NCBI RefSeq assembly: GCF_017848315.1
Contig: NZ_JAFKEC010000018.1
Span: forward strand, 1 to 64,000
Origin: Pseudomonas palmensis
GTDB lineage: Bacteria; Pseudomonadota; Gammaproteobacteria; Pseudomonadales; Pseudomonadaceae
Reading direction: 5' to 3'
Length of the DNA stretch: 64,000 bases
The notes under the pieces were generated by a model, which was not told the origin of the DNA, made no database searches, and was given only the letters and a program-made list of their open reading frames with translations. This document shows, in pieces, positions 8,479-17,607 of this stretch; positions within the stretch are counted from its first letter, which is position 1, and every line of letters begins with the position of its first letter. The translations under genes were made by a program, and so were the position numbers.

Positions 8479-9159
8479 TCACTGCCCCACGGCATTGACG
8501 GCCTGGCGGGCCGCCTGCTCCTGGCCTGCCTGGGCCAGTTCATTGGCGGCCTTGAGCCAGCGCTGGCGGTCCACCTGGGCCGGCAGTTGGCCGGGCGGCT
8601 GCACCAGCACCGCCCAGCTCCCCTCCTTCTTCCAGGCTGCGGCGAAATCGTCGAAGTCCATCAGCAAGCGCCGATTGTTGCCCGCACGCAGCAGCACCCG
8701 CGACTTGTAGCGGTCATAACCCACCAGCAGGGCATAGCGCGGCTCGCTCCAGAACGCCGAACCTTCCTGATAGCGCAACAGCACCGGATTGCCCGCGGCC
8801 ACCTGGGTCAGCAACGCCGGCAGGGTGCCTTCGAGCGGGTACACCACCATGCCGTACTGGCGTGCCACAGTCGCTACCGAGGCCTGCAGCCTGTCGACAC
8901 CTTGTGGCAGTTGCAAGGGCCCTTCGAGCAGGCCGGGGGTGATGCGCACCCCCTGCTGCGAGAGGATCGCGGCCAGCGCCATCGGCGCGCTCTGGTTGGC
9001 GTTACCACGGTAGAACGGCACCGCGCCCAGTTCCACGCGCTGGGGCAGGCTGTTGAGCTGGGATGAAGGCTGGCTGGCGCAACCGGCCAGGCTGGCGGCC
9101 AGCAGGCAAGCCAGCAGCAGACGATGGGACACGCGACGTTTGGGGGCGGTGGGCAACAT
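8479..9159 (-). CDS. C39-peptidase-like lipoprotein lacking the catalytic residues
   Basis: A 226-residue protein with a lipoprotein signal (LLLACLLAASLAGC, lipobox Cys27). The rest has the layout of PA2778-like C39 cysteine peptidases: VPFY near residue 48, a QxxPxAL helix, and a VGYDRYKSRVLLRAGN strand followed by an AAWKKEGSWAVLVQPPG end. In active relatives the helix begins with a QCGP motif and a histidine precedes VVGYD. Here those positions read Ser57 (NQSAPMAL) and Tyr142 (PRYALLVGYD), so peptidase activity is probably lost. A longer in-frame start at 9285 is rejected because the lipoprotein signal begins at 9159. It is convergent with puuB. Confidence 0.75.
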   Translation of the reverse strand: MLPTAPKRRVSHRLLLACLLAASLAGCASQPSSQLNSLPQRVELGAVPFYRGNANQSAPMALAAILSQQGVRITPGLLEGPLQLPQGVDRLQASVATVARQYGMVVYPLEGTLPALLTQVAAGNPVLLRYQEGSAFWSEPRYALLVGYDRYKSRVLLRAGNNRRLLMDFDDFAAAWKKEGSWAVLVQPPGQLPAQVDRQRWLKAANELAQAGQEQAARQAVNAVGQ

Positions 9160-9372
9160 GGACACTCGCTTGTGCTGATGCCGGGCAGACGACGCCCGGC
9201 CCTGGCTTGCGATCATAGGCTGGCGCAGGCCTGCGGTATAGCCCGCGGCACGCTTAGAGCGAACTGAACCAAGGCGCTGGACCACTGGTCAACCGTCTGT
9301 CACAGACGATGGGCTAGACTGAGCTTGTGTCCGAATGGCGAGTGCAGCTTGCCCAGTCGAAGGAGGCACGCA

Positions 9373-9546
9373 ATGAGTCTGACGATGGGAATCTTTCTGT
9401 TGATAGGCACGTGGCTGGTGGTAGCCGCAGCCATGCTCTGGGGGGTGTTGCGCATCGCGCGCCGCCACCATCTGCACCATCCGCAGCCGACCAGGGCTGC
9501 ATCCGAGGCACAGCGGCACGCTCGCCGCCACGCCAACGCGCACTGA
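9373..9546 (+). CDS. small single-span membrane protein
   Basis: A 57-residue protein. Residues 4-27 (TMGIFLLIGTWLVVAAAMLW) form one transmembrane helix and the tail is rich in Arg and His (RRHHLHHP, RHARRHANAH), presumably cytoplasmic. A strong AAGGAGG site sits 7 bases before the ATG at 9373; an earlier in-frame ATG at 9325 has no such site. Function unknown; the His-rich tail might bind metal, which is speculation. Confidence 0.7.
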   Translation: MSLTMGIFLLIGTWLVVAAAMLWGVLRIARRHHLHHPQPTRAASEAQRHARRHANAH

Positions 9547-9628
9547 CGCGACACTGCATAACAACCTTCGCCGACAACGCCGGCATCTGCAGGTGCGTCC
9601 TGCAGAGCCGACGTCGCTGGCGAAGCGG

Positions 9629-10387
9629 TCAGTCAGGTTTCGCTTGCAGCGCCTCGCGCCGCTCGCGAGCCCGGCGCGACATGATGTTGAGCACCTCGAT
9701 CGCGGTGGAGAACGCCATCGCCGCATACACATAACCCTTGGGCACATGGGCACCGAAGCCTTCGGCGATCAGGGTCATGCCGATCATGATCAGGAAGCCC
9801 AGGGCCAGCATCACCACGGTAGGGTTGTCGTTGATGAACCGGGCCAGCGGGTCGGCGGCCACCAGCATCACGATCACCGCACTGATCACCGCGATGATCA
9901 TGATCGGCAAGTGCTCGGTCATGCCCACGGCCGTGATGATGCTGTCGATCGAGAACACGATGTCCAGTACCAGGATCTGCCCGATCGCCGCGGCAAAGCC
10001 CAGGGTCACGGTAGACGACGCCTTGGTCTCTTCCTTGGCACGCGGGTCGACGCTGTGGTGAATCTCGGACGTCGCCTTCCACAGCAGGAACAGGCCACCG
10101 GCGATCAGGATCATGTCCTTCCACGAGAAGGCATGGCCGAACACGTCCACCACCGGCTCGGTAAGCTGCACGATCCACGCCACGGTGCTGAGCAGGCCCA
10201 GGCGCATCACCAGCGCCATGCTGATACCGATGCGCCGTGCCTTGGAGCGGAACTGCTCAGGCAGCTTGTTGGTGAGAATCGAGATGAAGATCAGGTTGTC
10301 GATGCCCAGCACGATCTCCATGGCCACCAGGGTAGCCAGGGCCACCCAGGCGGTCGGGCTTGCAGCAAGTTCCAACAGGTATTCCAT
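9629..10387 (-). CDS. TerC-family integral membrane protein
   Basis: A 252-residue protein with about seven transmembrane helices. The two internally related acidic motifs of the TerC family are [20 protein letters not shown] (near residue 24) and [16 protein letters not shown] (near 140), each with an Asp inside the membrane. TerC proteins are linked to manganese or other metal export and tellurite resistance. It lies 31 bp downstream of a small lipoprotein gene on the same strand, with an AGGA site, so the two probably form an operon. No manganese riboswitch fits in that gap. Confidence 0.92.
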   Translation of the reverse strand: MEYLLELAASPTAWVALATLVAMEIVLGIDNLIFISILTNKLPEQFRSKARRIGISMALVMRLGLLSTVAWIVQLTEPVVDVFGHAFSWKDMILIAGGLFLLWKATSEIHHSVDPRAKEETKASSTVTLGFAAAIGQILVLDIVFSIDSIITAVGMTEHLPIMIIAVISAVIVMLVAADPLARFINDNPTVVMLALGFLIMIGMTLIAEGFGAHVPKGYVYAAMAFSTAIEVLNIMSRRARERREALQAKPD

Positions 10388-10418
10388 GAATCAATCCTGA
10401 ATCAGTGTGGGTAAAAAA

Positions 10419-10673
10419 TCAGATTTCCCGGGCGCTGTCGTCGCGCTCGGGTTTGTCCTGGGACTCATCGGGCTTTTTCGCCAGGGGCGAACCGGTCGCG
10501 TCGCTGAGCGCCTGCTGGGCGGCATCGTTGGTCTTGTCGATCGCTTCCTTGGCCGACTGGGCAGCCTGGTTGAGCATCTGCTGGGCAGATTTTTCCGCCT
10601 GCTCGCAACCGCTCATGGCCAGCAGCGCCAGCGCCATCACCAGGGGTGTGCCAATCGATTTGAAATACAGCAT
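10419..10673 (-). CDS. small helical lipoprotein
   Basis: An 84-residue protein with a signal peptide and lipobox (LALLAMSGC, Cys23). The mature part is an Ala/Gln/Lys-rich helix (EKSAQQMLNQAAQSAKEAID...) and a charged tail. A start at 10673 places the signal peptide correctly. It is co-directional with and just upstream of the TerC gene. Function unknown; similar small lipoproteins are common in pseudomonads. Confidence 0.75.
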   Translation of the reverse strand: MLYFKSIGTPLVMALALLAMSGCEQAEKSAQQMLNQAAQSAKEAIDKTNDAAQQALSDATGSPLAKKPDESQDKPERDDSAREI

Positions 10674-10788
10674 GGGTTCCTCTCTGAAGGTCTTGCCTTG
10701 ATAGCGACGCATTCTAAAGAGACTGAAACATCCGGAAAATTCGTATTTTCAGCAGTTATACTTCGGTTTTTACGAATCGGAGATGCAC

Positions 10789-11694
10789 ATGCTCAACTAC
10801 CGACAACTGCATTACTTCTGGGTCGTGGCCAAGACCGGCAGCATCGTGCGTGCCGGCGAGCAGCTCAATCTCACCCCGCAGACCATCAGCGGGCAGATCA
10901 GCCTGCTTGAGCATAGCTACGGTATCGAATTGTTTCGCCGTGTGGGACGCCAGCTCGAACTGACCGAGACCGGGCGCCAGGCCCTGTCCTACGCCGAGCA
11001 GATGTTCCAGATTGGCGGCGAACTGGAAGCAGTGCTGCGCGCCCAGCCCGATGAGCAGCAGATTCTGTTTCGCGTGGGGGTGGCCGACGTGGTGCCCAAG
11101 TCGATCGTGTACCGGCTGCTGGCGCCGACCATGGAGCTGCCCGACCCGCTGCGCCTGACCTGCCGCGAGGACAAGCTCGAACGCCTGCTGGCAGATTTGG
11201 CAGTACAGCGCCTGGACATGGTGATCTCCGACAGCCCGATGCCCAGCCATCTCGACATCAAGGGCTACAGCCAGAAGCTCGGGGAGTGCGGCATCAGTTT
11301 CTTCGCCACCCCGGCACTGGCTGCCCTGCATCCGGCGCCCTTTCCTGTCGGTCTGCAGCATGCACCGATGCTCATTCCCGGCCAGGAGACGGTGGTGCGC
11401 AGCCGGCTGCTGCGCTGGTTCGCCGAGCAACAGTTGCAGCCGCGCATCGTCGGCGAATTCGATGACAGTGCGCTGATGCAGGCATTCGGGCAGTCGGGCA
11501 GCGGCATCTTCATCGCCCCCAGCGTGATCGCCGACGAGGTCTGCCGCCAGTACGGGGTGGAGTTGATCGGCCAGACCGATGCCGTCACCGAGTCGTTCTA
11601 TGCCATTTCGGTAGAGCGCAAGGTCAAGCACCCGGGTATCGTCGCGATCACCGAAGGTGCCCGCCGCGAGCTGTTCAACTGGCCTGCGCCCTGA
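10789..11694 (+). CDS. nhaR: LysR-family regulator, NhaR-like
   Basis: A 301-residue LysR protein whose N-terminus MLNYRQLHYFWVVAKTGSIVRAGEQLNLTPQTISGQI carries the HTH with the spacing and wording of NhaR, the activator of Na+/H+ antiporter genes. The remainder is the usual effector domain, with DVVPKSIVYRLL and GSGIFIAPSVIADEV segments typical of this subgroup. The start at 10789 has GGAG 6 bases upstream; the in-frame ATG at 10783 would be too close. No nhaA gene is present in the window, so its target here is unproven. Confidence 0.82.
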   Translation: MLNYRQLHYFWVVAKTGSIVRAGEQLNLTPQTISGQISLLEHSYGIELFRRVGRQLELTETGRQALSYAEQMFQIGGELEAVLRAQPDEQQILFRVGVADVVPKSIVYRLLAPTMELPDPLRLTCREDKLERLLADLAVQRLDMVISDSPMPSHLDIKGYSQKLGECGISFFATPALAALHPAPFPVGLQHAPMLIPGQETVVRSRLLRWFAEQQLQPRIVGEFDDSALMQAFGQSGSGIFIAPSVIADEVCRQYGVELIGQTDAVTESFYAISVERKVKHPGIVAITEGARRELFNWPAP

Positions 11695-11936
11695 GAGACA
11701 CACGGCACCGACATCACATCCCGGGCCTAAACATTCCACGGCCCGAACCGTCGATAGAAGGACGCGCCGACGCATCGCGACAACACGCCCCACCTACCGC
11801 CAGGCAGTGTGCTGCGGTCAGGGCCCGCGTGCTGTGCTAAAGTCCCGCCCCTTTCGCCGCAGGGCTAGCCCGCGGCATGCCTTTGCTACGCTATCCGGGC
11901 CTCCCGGACCTTGCACAAGAACGAGAAACACCTGTC

Positions 11937-13148
11937 ATGACCCCACTTCTGAACCTGTTGAACCGTACCAGTCTGGTACTGCAGATCGTGATCGGCCTGG
12001 TGGCCGGCATTGCCGTGGCGCTGCTCTGGCCAGCCGCCGCGCTGAACCTGGCATTTATCGGCAAGGTATTTGTCAGTGCACTCAAGGCGGTGGCACCCAT
12101 TCTGGTGTTCATCCTGGTGATGGCTTCCATCGCCAACCACAGGCACGGCCAGGAAACCCATATCCGCCCTATTCTGGTGCTCTATCTTTTCGGCACCTTT
12201 TCCGCAGCGGTAGTGGCGGTGGTCGCCAGCATGCTGTTCCCCTCCCAGTTGGTGCTGGCCACTCATGATGTGGCGATGAGCCCGCCTGGTGGCATCAGCG
12301 AAGTGCTGCAAGGCCTGCTGCTGAGCGTGGTGGCCAACCCGGTGACTGCGCTGATGGAGGCCAACTTCATCGGCATCCTGGCCTGGGCGATCGCCCTGGG
12401 CGTGGCTATCCGACATGCCGGTGAAACCACCCGCACCGTGGTCGACGACCTGTCCAAGGGCGTAACGCTGATCGTGCGCATGGTCATCCGTTTCGCGCCT
12501 CTGGGAATCTTCGGCCTGGTGGCGGCGACCCTGGCCGAATCCGGCCTGGGGGCCCTGCTGGGCTACCTGCACCTGCTGGCGGTGCTGATCGGCTGCATGC
12601 TGTTCGTGGCGCTGGTGATGAACCCGCTGATCGTGTACTGGAAAATCCGTCGCAACCCATTCCCGCTGACGCTGCTGTGCCTGCGCGAAAGCGGCATCAC
12701 CGCGTTCTTCACCCGCAGCTCGGCCGCCAACATTCCGGTCAACCTGGCCCTGAGCGAAAAGCTCGGGCTGCATGAAGACACCTACTCGGTGTCGATCCCG
12801 CTGGGTGCGACCATCAACATGGCCGGCGCGGCCATCACCATCACCGTGCTGACCCTGGCGGCGGTGCATACCCTGGGCATCAGCGTCGACCTGCCCACGG
12901 CCATCCTGCTCAGCGTGGTCGCCGCCGTGTGCGCATGCGGCGCCTCGGGGGTGGCGGGCGGCTCGCTGCTGCTGATTCCGCTGGCGTGCGGCCTGTTCGG
13001 CATTCCCAGCGAGGTGGCCATGCAGGTGGTGGCGGTAGGCTTCATCATCGGCATCCTGCAGGACTCGGCCGAAACGGCGCTCAATTCGTCCACCGACGTG
13101 CTGTTCACGGCCGCCGCGTGCGAGGCCGAGGAACGCCAGGCGAGCTGA
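11937..13148 (+). CDS. sstT: serine/threonine:Na+ symporter
   Basis: A 403-residue member of the dicarboxylate/amino-acid:cation symporter family, with eight to nine membrane spans and re-entrant loops. Diagnostic sequences are [14 protein letters not shown] (substrate loop), [29 protein letters not shown] and the Na+-site helix with [21 protein letters not shown] near the end. It should import serine and threonine across the inner membrane with sodium. The ATG at 11937 is chosen because the preceding in-frame residues do not resemble the family. A long hairpin terminator follows. Confidence 0.93.
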   Translation: MTPLLNLLNRTSLVLQIVIGLVAGIAVALLWPAAALNLAFIGKVFVSALKAVAPILVFILVMASIANHRHGQETHIRPILVLYLFGTFSAAVVAVVASMLFPSQLVLATHDVAMSPPGGISEVLQGLLLSVVANPVTALMEANFIGILAWAIALGVAIRHAGETTRTVVDDLSKGVTLIVRMVIRFAPLGIFGLVAATLAESGLGALLGYLHLLAVLIGCMLFVALVMNPLIVYWKIRRNPFPLTLLCLRESGITAFFTRSSAANIPVNLALSEKLGLHEDTYSVSIPLGATINMAGAAITITVLTLAAVHTLGISVDLPTAILLSVVAAVCACGASGVAGGSLLLIPLACGLFGIPSEVAMQVVAVGFIIGILQDSAETALNSSTDVLFTAAACEAEERQAS

Positions 13149-13154
13149 TCCTGG

Positions 13155-13209
13155 CAGGCATGAAAAAGCCCGGCAAGGCGTTGACCTTGCCGGGCTTTTT
13201 TCATGCCTG
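13155..13209. terminator. strong hairpin terminator between convergent genes
   Basis: The two arms are 24 and 25 bases (outer CAGGCATG/CATGCCTG, inner AGCCCGGCAAGG/CCTTGCCGGGCT) around a 6-base loop, with one bulged T in the T run. It serves sstT on one strand and the DUF1993 gene on the other. Confidence 0.88.
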
Positions 13210-13214
13210 GGTAA

Positions 13215-13724
13215 TCAGAACGCGCCCATGTAGTCGCGCTTGCCGATTTCCACGCCATTGTGGCGCAGGATGGCGTAGGCCGTGGTCACGTGGAAGAAGA
13301 ACTGCGGCAGGCCGTAGGTCAGCAGGTAGCTCTGGCCGGTAAAGCGTTTTTCTTTCGGCGTACCCGGACGGGTGATGATCTCGATACCTTCCTTGCCGTC
13401 GATCTGCTTCGCCTCGATCTGCTCGACAAAGGCCAGCACCTTGGCGATCAGCGCCTGCAAATCGGCAAATGTGGTTTCAGTGTCGTCGTACTTGGGCAGT
13501 TCGACCTCGGCCAGGCGGGCCGAAACCCCCTTGGCGAAGTCCACCGCAATCTGCACCTGGCGAACCAGCGGGAACATGTCGGGGTACAGGCGCGCCTGCA
13601 GGAAGACATTGGCGTCGATATTCTTCGCCTCGGCGTGCGCCTGGGCCTTGCCCAGCACATCGCTCAGGGCATTGAGCATCTGCTTGAAAACGGGAACAGA
13701 GGCGGCGTACAGGGAAATGGTCAT
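13215..13724 (-). CDS. DUF1993 family protein
   Basis: A 169-residue cytoplasmic protein matching the DUF1993 style: MTISLYAASVPVFKQMLNALSDVL at the start, then ARLYPDMFPLVRQVQIAVDFAKG, and FFFHVTTAYAILRHNGVEIGKRDYMG near the end. The fold is a DinB-like four-helix bundle in related proteins; the conserved His and Tyr in FFFHVTTAYAILRHNGV may be functional. The biochemical role is unknown. It stands alone, convergent with sstT. Confidence 0.88.
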   Translation of the reverse strand: MTISLYAASVPVFKQMLNALSDVLGKAQAHAEAKNIDANVFLQARLYPDMFPLVRQVQIAVDFAKGVSARLAEVELPKYDDTETTFADLQALIAKVLAFVEQIEAKQIDGKEGIEIITRPGTPKEKRFTGQSYLLTYGLPQFFFHVTTAYAILRHNGVEIGKRDYMGAF

Positions 13725-13848
13725 GACAGTCTCGCTGGGTGATGGATTGAGCGTGGCCGATTATAGACACGCTTGGCGCCGCCCGGCGGCTTGTCTTTTA
13801 TTCTGCAAGGATTAGGCTAGTTGCCTTCCACAGCATAGGGAACGCGCG

Positions 13849-14493
13849 ATGAGCACTGAGTTGGACACCCCCGTTGACGAGCAACGCCTCGACAGCACGC
13901 AAATCCGTATCCTCGGCGCCTTGATCGAAAAGCAGGCCACCAGCCCCGAAACCTACCCCCTCACCCTCAACGCCGTGGTGCTGGCCTGCAACCAGAAGAC
14001 CAGCCGCGAGCCGGTGATGAACCTGACCCAGGGCCAGGTCGGCCAAAGCCTGCGTGCCCTCGAAAGCCAGGGCCTGGCGCGCCTGCAGATGGGCAGCCGG
14101 GCCGACCGCTGGGAGCACCGCGTCGACAAGGCGCTGGAGCTGGTACCAGCGCAACAGGTACTGCTGGGGCTGATGTTCCTGCGCGGGCCGCAGACGGTCA
14201 GCGAGCTGCTGACGCGCAGCAACCGCATGCATGAATTCGAGGATGCCGAACAGGTGCTGCATCAGCTGGAGCGCCTGGTAGCCCGGGGCTTTGCCCTGCA
14301 CCTGCCGCGCCAGCCCGGCCAGCGCGAAGACCGCTACACCCATGCCTTCGGCGACCCGGCCGACATCGAAGCGATTCTGGCGGCACGCCAGCAAGGCGCG
14401 GAACGCCCTGTCGGCGGCGTGTCGGCCGAGCGCATCGAGGCACTGGAGGCGCGTATCGCGGCGCTGGAAGAACGCCTGGCGCAGCTGGAGTAG
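13849..14493 (+). CDS. yceH: YceH-family (DUF480) winged-helix protein
   Basis: A 214-residue protein with the tandem winged-helix layout of the UPF0502/YceH family. Key stretches are [31 protein letters not shown], the [17 protein letters not shown] recognition helix region, and [10 protein letters not shown]. The last ~25 residues form a coiled coil ([23 protein letters not shown]). Function is not established; the fold suggests nucleic-acid binding. Confidence 0.92.
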   Translation: MSTELDTPVDEQRLDSTQIRILGALIEKQATSPETYPLTLNAVVLACNQKTSREPVMNLTQGQVGQSLRALESQGLARLQMGSRADRWEHRVDKALELVPAQQVLLGLMFLRGPQTVSELLTRSNRMHEFEDAEQVLHQLERLVARGFALHLPRQPGQREDRYTHAFGDPADIEAILAARQQGAERPVGGVSAERIEALEARIAALEERLAQLE

Positions 14494-14580
14494 CCAGCTC
14501 GGCACAGGGTCGAGCAATGCTTTGCGGGAGCACGTTCAGCCGCTCCCGCTCACTGCCTGGCGCGAACCTGCCTGCAGGGC

Positions 14581-15396
14581 TCAATCGCCCCGCGCAAACG
14601 CCACCGCTTCGGCGATCTGCCGTGAATCGGGGCGCACCCCGGTATACAGCACGAACTGCTCCAGCGCCTGCAACGCAATCACCTCCAGCCCGGTAACCAC
14701 TGGTTTGCCAGCAGCCTGGGCGGCCACGATCAAGGGCGTCTGCGCCGGCATCGCCACCACGTCGAACACCGCCTGCGCCGCCTCGATCTGCTCGTGCTCG
14801 AAGGCCAGTTGCTGCGCCTCGGCCCCGCCCGCCATGCCGATCGGTGTCACGTTCACCAGCAACCGGGCCCGCACACCGTGTGGCTCGGCCTGCCAGCGAT
14901 AGCCACAGGTGCGGGCCAGCCGCTCGCCGGCCTCGCGATTGCGCGCAACGATCGTGCCGTCGCTGAAACCGGCATCGCGCAGCGCGCACGCCACCGCCTT
15001 GGCCATGCCGCCGCTGCCGCGCAGCGCCACGCTCCATGCAGGGTCCAGGCGATGCTGGTGAATCAGTTGACGCACCGCCAGGTAATCGGTGTTGAAGCCC
15101 TTGAGATGCCCCTGGGTGTTGACCAGCGTGTTCACCGAATCGATGGCCGCCGCCGAGGGGTCCAGTTCATCGAGCAACGCGATGCAGGCCTCCTTGAACG
15201 GCATCGACACACCGCACCCACGCACACCCAGCGCGCGAATGCCGGCCACGGCGGCCGGCAGGTCGGTGGTGGTCATGGCCTTGTAGTAGTAATCCAGCCC
15301 CAGCTGCTGGTACAGATGGTTATGAAAGCGCACGCCGAAGGTACCGGGGCGCCCGGCCAGGGACATGCACAAAACGGTGTCTTTGCTGGGGGTCAT
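14581..15396 (-). CDS. shikimate dehydrogenase-like oxidoreductase (AroE paralogue)
   Basis: A 271-residue member of the shikimate/quinate dehydrogenase family. The catalytic pair is present: Lys68 in GVSMPFKEA and Asp104 in GFNTDY. The dinucleotide motif is LRGSGGMAKAVACAL (from about residue 126), and VNVTPIGM follows. The wording of these motifs differs from housekeeping AroE (which has NVTIPHK), so this is a paralogue that may act on quinate or an unknown hydroxy acid. The ATG at 15396 has an AGGAGCC site; the longer frame to 15435 is not needed. It is not in an operon with other aromatic pathway genes. Confidence 0.85.
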   Translation of the reverse strand: MTPSKDTVLCMSLAGRPGTFGVRFHNHLYQQLGLDYYYKAMTTTDLPAAVAGIRALGVRGCGVSMPFKEACIALLDELDPSAAAIDSVNTLVNTQGHLKGFNTDYLAVRQLIHQHRLDPAWSVALRGSGGMAKAVACALRDAGFSDGTIVARNREAGERLARTCGYRWQAEPHGVRARLLVNVTPIGMAGGAEAQQLAFEHEQIEAAQAVFDVVAMPAQTPLIVAAQAAGKPVVTGLEVIALQALEQFVLYTGVRPDSRQIAEAVAFARGD

Positions 15397-15588
15397 CGAT
15401 TGGCTCCTGAAAACGGCAGGGGCACCAGTATGCACTCACTGCCCACCGAACCGTTGATCGGGGCTTACACAACCTTTACTCAACGCCCGTGCCATTTTTC
15501 CGGGGGCTGCGGTCTTATGGGTATCCCCGCGCCACGTCTTGGGTGTCTCGACAGCACCAGCGCCGGGGCTGCAAACCGAGGAGTCTTC

Positions 15589-15954
15589 ATGAACCGTCAC
15601 ATCCCGAGAATCGCCCTGCTGGTTGGCGCCCTGGCCGTCTGCGGGCAAGCGGCCGCCCACGGTGGTGGCGGCGGCTGGCACGGGGGTGCCGGCCCGGTGC
15701 TTGGCGCGGCCGTCGTCGGTGCCGTGGTGGGTGCGGTGGTGTCCGGCAACCACGACCGTACCGTCTACGTCGAGCGCCAGCCGGCCTACTACGGCCCCCC
15801 GCCGGTGTATGTCCAGGCCCCGCCGCCGCCGGTGTACTACCAGCCGTACCCGCCGTATCCGGTTGTGGAGCGCTACGTACCGGTGCCGCCGCCGTATTAC
15901 CGCGAGCGCTACTACGGCCCGCCACCGGTGTACTACGGACCGCCCCGCTGGTAG
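15589..15954 (+). CDS. secreted Pro/Tyr-rich protein with glycine-zipper segment
   Basis: A 121-residue protein. Residues 1-24 form a Sec signal peptide (IALLVGALAVCGQAAAHG). They are followed by a Gly/His segment, a glycine-zipper-like hydrophobic stretch (GPVLGAAVVGAVVGAVVSG, about 36-54) and a C-terminal half dominated by PP and YY repeats such as YYGPPPVYVQ and PPPYYRERYYGPPPVYYGPP. A CGAGGAG site precedes the ATG. It is probably an envelope protein of the outer membrane or periplasm; similar low-complexity proteins are common in Pseudomonas and have no assigned role. Confidence 0.78.
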   Translation: MNRHIPRIALLVGALAVCGQAAAHGGGGGWHGGAGPVLGAAVVGAVVGAVVSGNHDRTVYVERQPAYYGPPPVYVQAPPPPVYYQPYPPYPVVERYVPVPPPYYRERYYGPPPVYYGPPRW

Positions 15955-16075
15955 CACCGGCCCTGCGCCCTGCCTGCGGGCAGGGCGCTGGCTGTCGGGG
16001 AAACCGCCCGCATTGGCTTGATCGCCGTTCAGGCCTAGGCTGGCATACCCTCACAGCCTGAACCCAGGAGTTCGC

Positions 16076-16264
16076 ATGACCGCTGAAAAAGGATTTCCAG
16101 CCCCGCTCGACCCAGCCCAACACCCCCTTGCCGCCGCGCAGCAGATGACCCTGGCGATCATCCTCAGCGGCCAGTACAAGCTGCCACAGACGCCCGCCAA
16201 GGCGGCCGAGGCAGGTCACGAGCTGCTCAAGGCCGTCACCGCCGGCTACCTCAAGTCCCGCTAA
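16076..16264 (+). CDS. small conserved hypothetical protein
   Basis: A 62-residue, Ala-rich helical protein (MTAEKGFPAPLDPAQHP, then LAAAQQMTLAIILSGQYKLPQ and EAGHELLKAVTAGYLKSR). There is no signal peptide. An AGGAG site lies 7 bases before the ATG. Function unknown. The 179 bp after it is AT-rich and probably contains the pbpG promoter. Confidence 0.7.
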   Translation: MTAEKGFPAPLDPAQHPLAAAQQMTLAIILSGQYKLPQTPAKAAEAGHELLKAVTAGYLKSR

Positions 16265-16443
16265 GGTCCCGCTCGGCTGGTTCGGCACGCCGATCCAGCC
16301 GCTGCAAACGAAGCCCAGGGTTAAATAAATTTCATAGTTCGCCCAATGTTTACGGGGCAATCGACACAGACTCGACCATACTCCTAGAATGTAACGGCTT
16401 GTAATAAAAAACCCGTGCACAGCCAACGACATACCTACATTTA

Positions 16444-17379
16444 GTGAGCACCAACGTGAAAACCTCCCTGTCTATTCTCAGCCTGCTGCTGATGCTCACT
16501 GGCACTGCCAGCGTCACGTCGAACGCTGTTGCCCAACCGGCCCCCCAGGTCCAGCGCGACCCTGCCAAGCTGCACCTGGCCTCGGGCAGTGCACTGCTGA
16601 TCGACCTGCAGACCAACAAGGTGCTCTATGCGAGCAACCCGGACCGTGTGGTGCCGATCGCCTCGGTCACCAAACTGATGACCGCGATGGTGGTGCTCGA
16701 TGCCAAGCAGGCCATGGACGAACCCCTGACCATCACCATCGCCCAGACCAAGGAAATGAAGGGCGTGTACTCGCGGGTTCGTCTGGGTAGCGAGCTGAAC
16801 CGTCGCGACACCCTGCTGATTACCCTGATGTCCTCGGAAAACCGGGCCGCCGCGACCCTTGCGCACCACTACCCCGGTGGCTACACCGCCTTCATCAAGG
16901 CCATGAACGCCAAGGCCAAGGCCCTGGGCATGAGTCATACCCGCTATGTGGAACCCACCGGCCTGTCGACCAGCAACGTGTCCACCGCTCGCGACCTGAG
17001 CAAGCTGCTGCTGGCCGCGCGCAGCTACCCGCTGCTGAGCGAGCTGAGCACCACCCGCGAAAAGACCGTGGCCTTCAAGAAACCCAACTACACCCTGGGC
17101 TTTCGCAACACCGACCACCTGGTCAACAAGAGCAACTGGGACATCAAGCTGACCAAGACCGGCTTCACCAACGAGGCCGGCCATTGCCTGGTGCTGCTGA
17201 CGCGGATGGACAATCGCCCGGTGGCCATGGTGATACTCGATGCCTTCGGCAAGTACACCCATTTCGCCGATGCCAGCCGCATGCGCCAATGGCTGGAAAC
17301 CGGCGACGCCAAACCCGCCCCGGCCGTCGCGATCCGCTACAAGGCCGAACGCAGCCAGAACCGCCCTGCGGTCGACTGA
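16444..17379 (+). CDS. pbpG: D-alanyl-D-alanine endopeptidase (PBP7)
   Basis: A 311-residue periplasmic penicillin-binding protein of the S11 family. The signal peptide ends near AVA-QPAPQ (residue 30). The three active-site motifs are intact: SVTK (Ser74-Lys77), SEN (131-133) and KTG (238-240). PBP7 cleaves D-Ala-meso-DAP cross-links in peptidoglycan. The start codon is GTG; a second GTG at 16456 gives a tidier signal peptide with a lysine at position 2, so the true start may be 12 bases later. It is followed by a hairpin and then pvdA. Confidence 0.92.
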   Translation: MSTNVKTSLSILSLLLMLTGTASVTSNAVAQPAPQVQRDPAKLHLASGSALLIDLQTNKVLYASNPDRVVPIASVTKLMTAMVVLDAKQAMDEPLTITIAQTKEMKGVYSRVRLGSELNRRDTLLITLMSSENRAAATLAHHYPGGYTAFIKAMNAKAKALGMSHTRYVEPTGLSTSNVSTARDLSKLLLAARSYPLLSELSTTREKTVAFKKPNYTLGFRNTDHLVNKSNWDIKLTKTGFTNEAGHCLVLLTRMDNRPVAMVILDAFGKYTHFADASRMRQWLETGDAKPAPAVAIRYKAERSQNRPAVD

Positions 17380-17387
17380 CCCGCCGA

Positions 17388-17412
17388 GGCTGCCGCGCCT
17401 TGCGCGGCAGCC
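17388..17412 (+). terminator. hairpin after pbpG
   Basis: GGCTGCCGCGC and GCGCGGCAGCC pair perfectly across a CTT loop, 8 bp after the pbpG stop. The following T tract is weak, so this may be a stabilising hairpin rather than a complete intrinsic terminator. Confidence 0.6.
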
Positions 17413-17506
17413 TTCGGGCTTTACTGCCAAGCCCCACTCCCCTGCTGCGCTTCAATGTGCGAGAACTTCAACTGGCCGACCGCCTGTGCATGCCGAAGAG
17501 GTCGAG

Positions 17507-17530
17507 TAAATTCTGGCTCTGACAGCTCGT
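17507..17530 (+). promoter_or_regulatory. PvdS (iron-starvation sigma factor) box for pvdA
   Basis: TAAAT, exactly 16 bases, then CGT: the known Pseudomonas iron-starvation consensus TAAAT-N16-CGT. It ends 77 bp upstream of the pvdA ATG, in the right orientation. It implies transcription by PvdS under iron limitation. Confidence 0.85.
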
Positions 17531-17607
17531 TCTATCGGTGTATTTGCGCAGGATTCGGGGCGCGCGCCACACACGCCCCCCACTCGACCCTCCAAGGAAT
17601 CGCACCC

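Noticed and set aside
10388..10418. Manganese riboswitch before the TerC gene
   Set aside because: Only 31 bp separate it from the upstream gene, too short for a yybP-ykoY element.
14198..15037. 279-codon minus-strand frame over yceH and the AroE-like gene
   Set aside because: Frame-shifted shadow rich in Arg and Gly that overlaps two well-supported genes.
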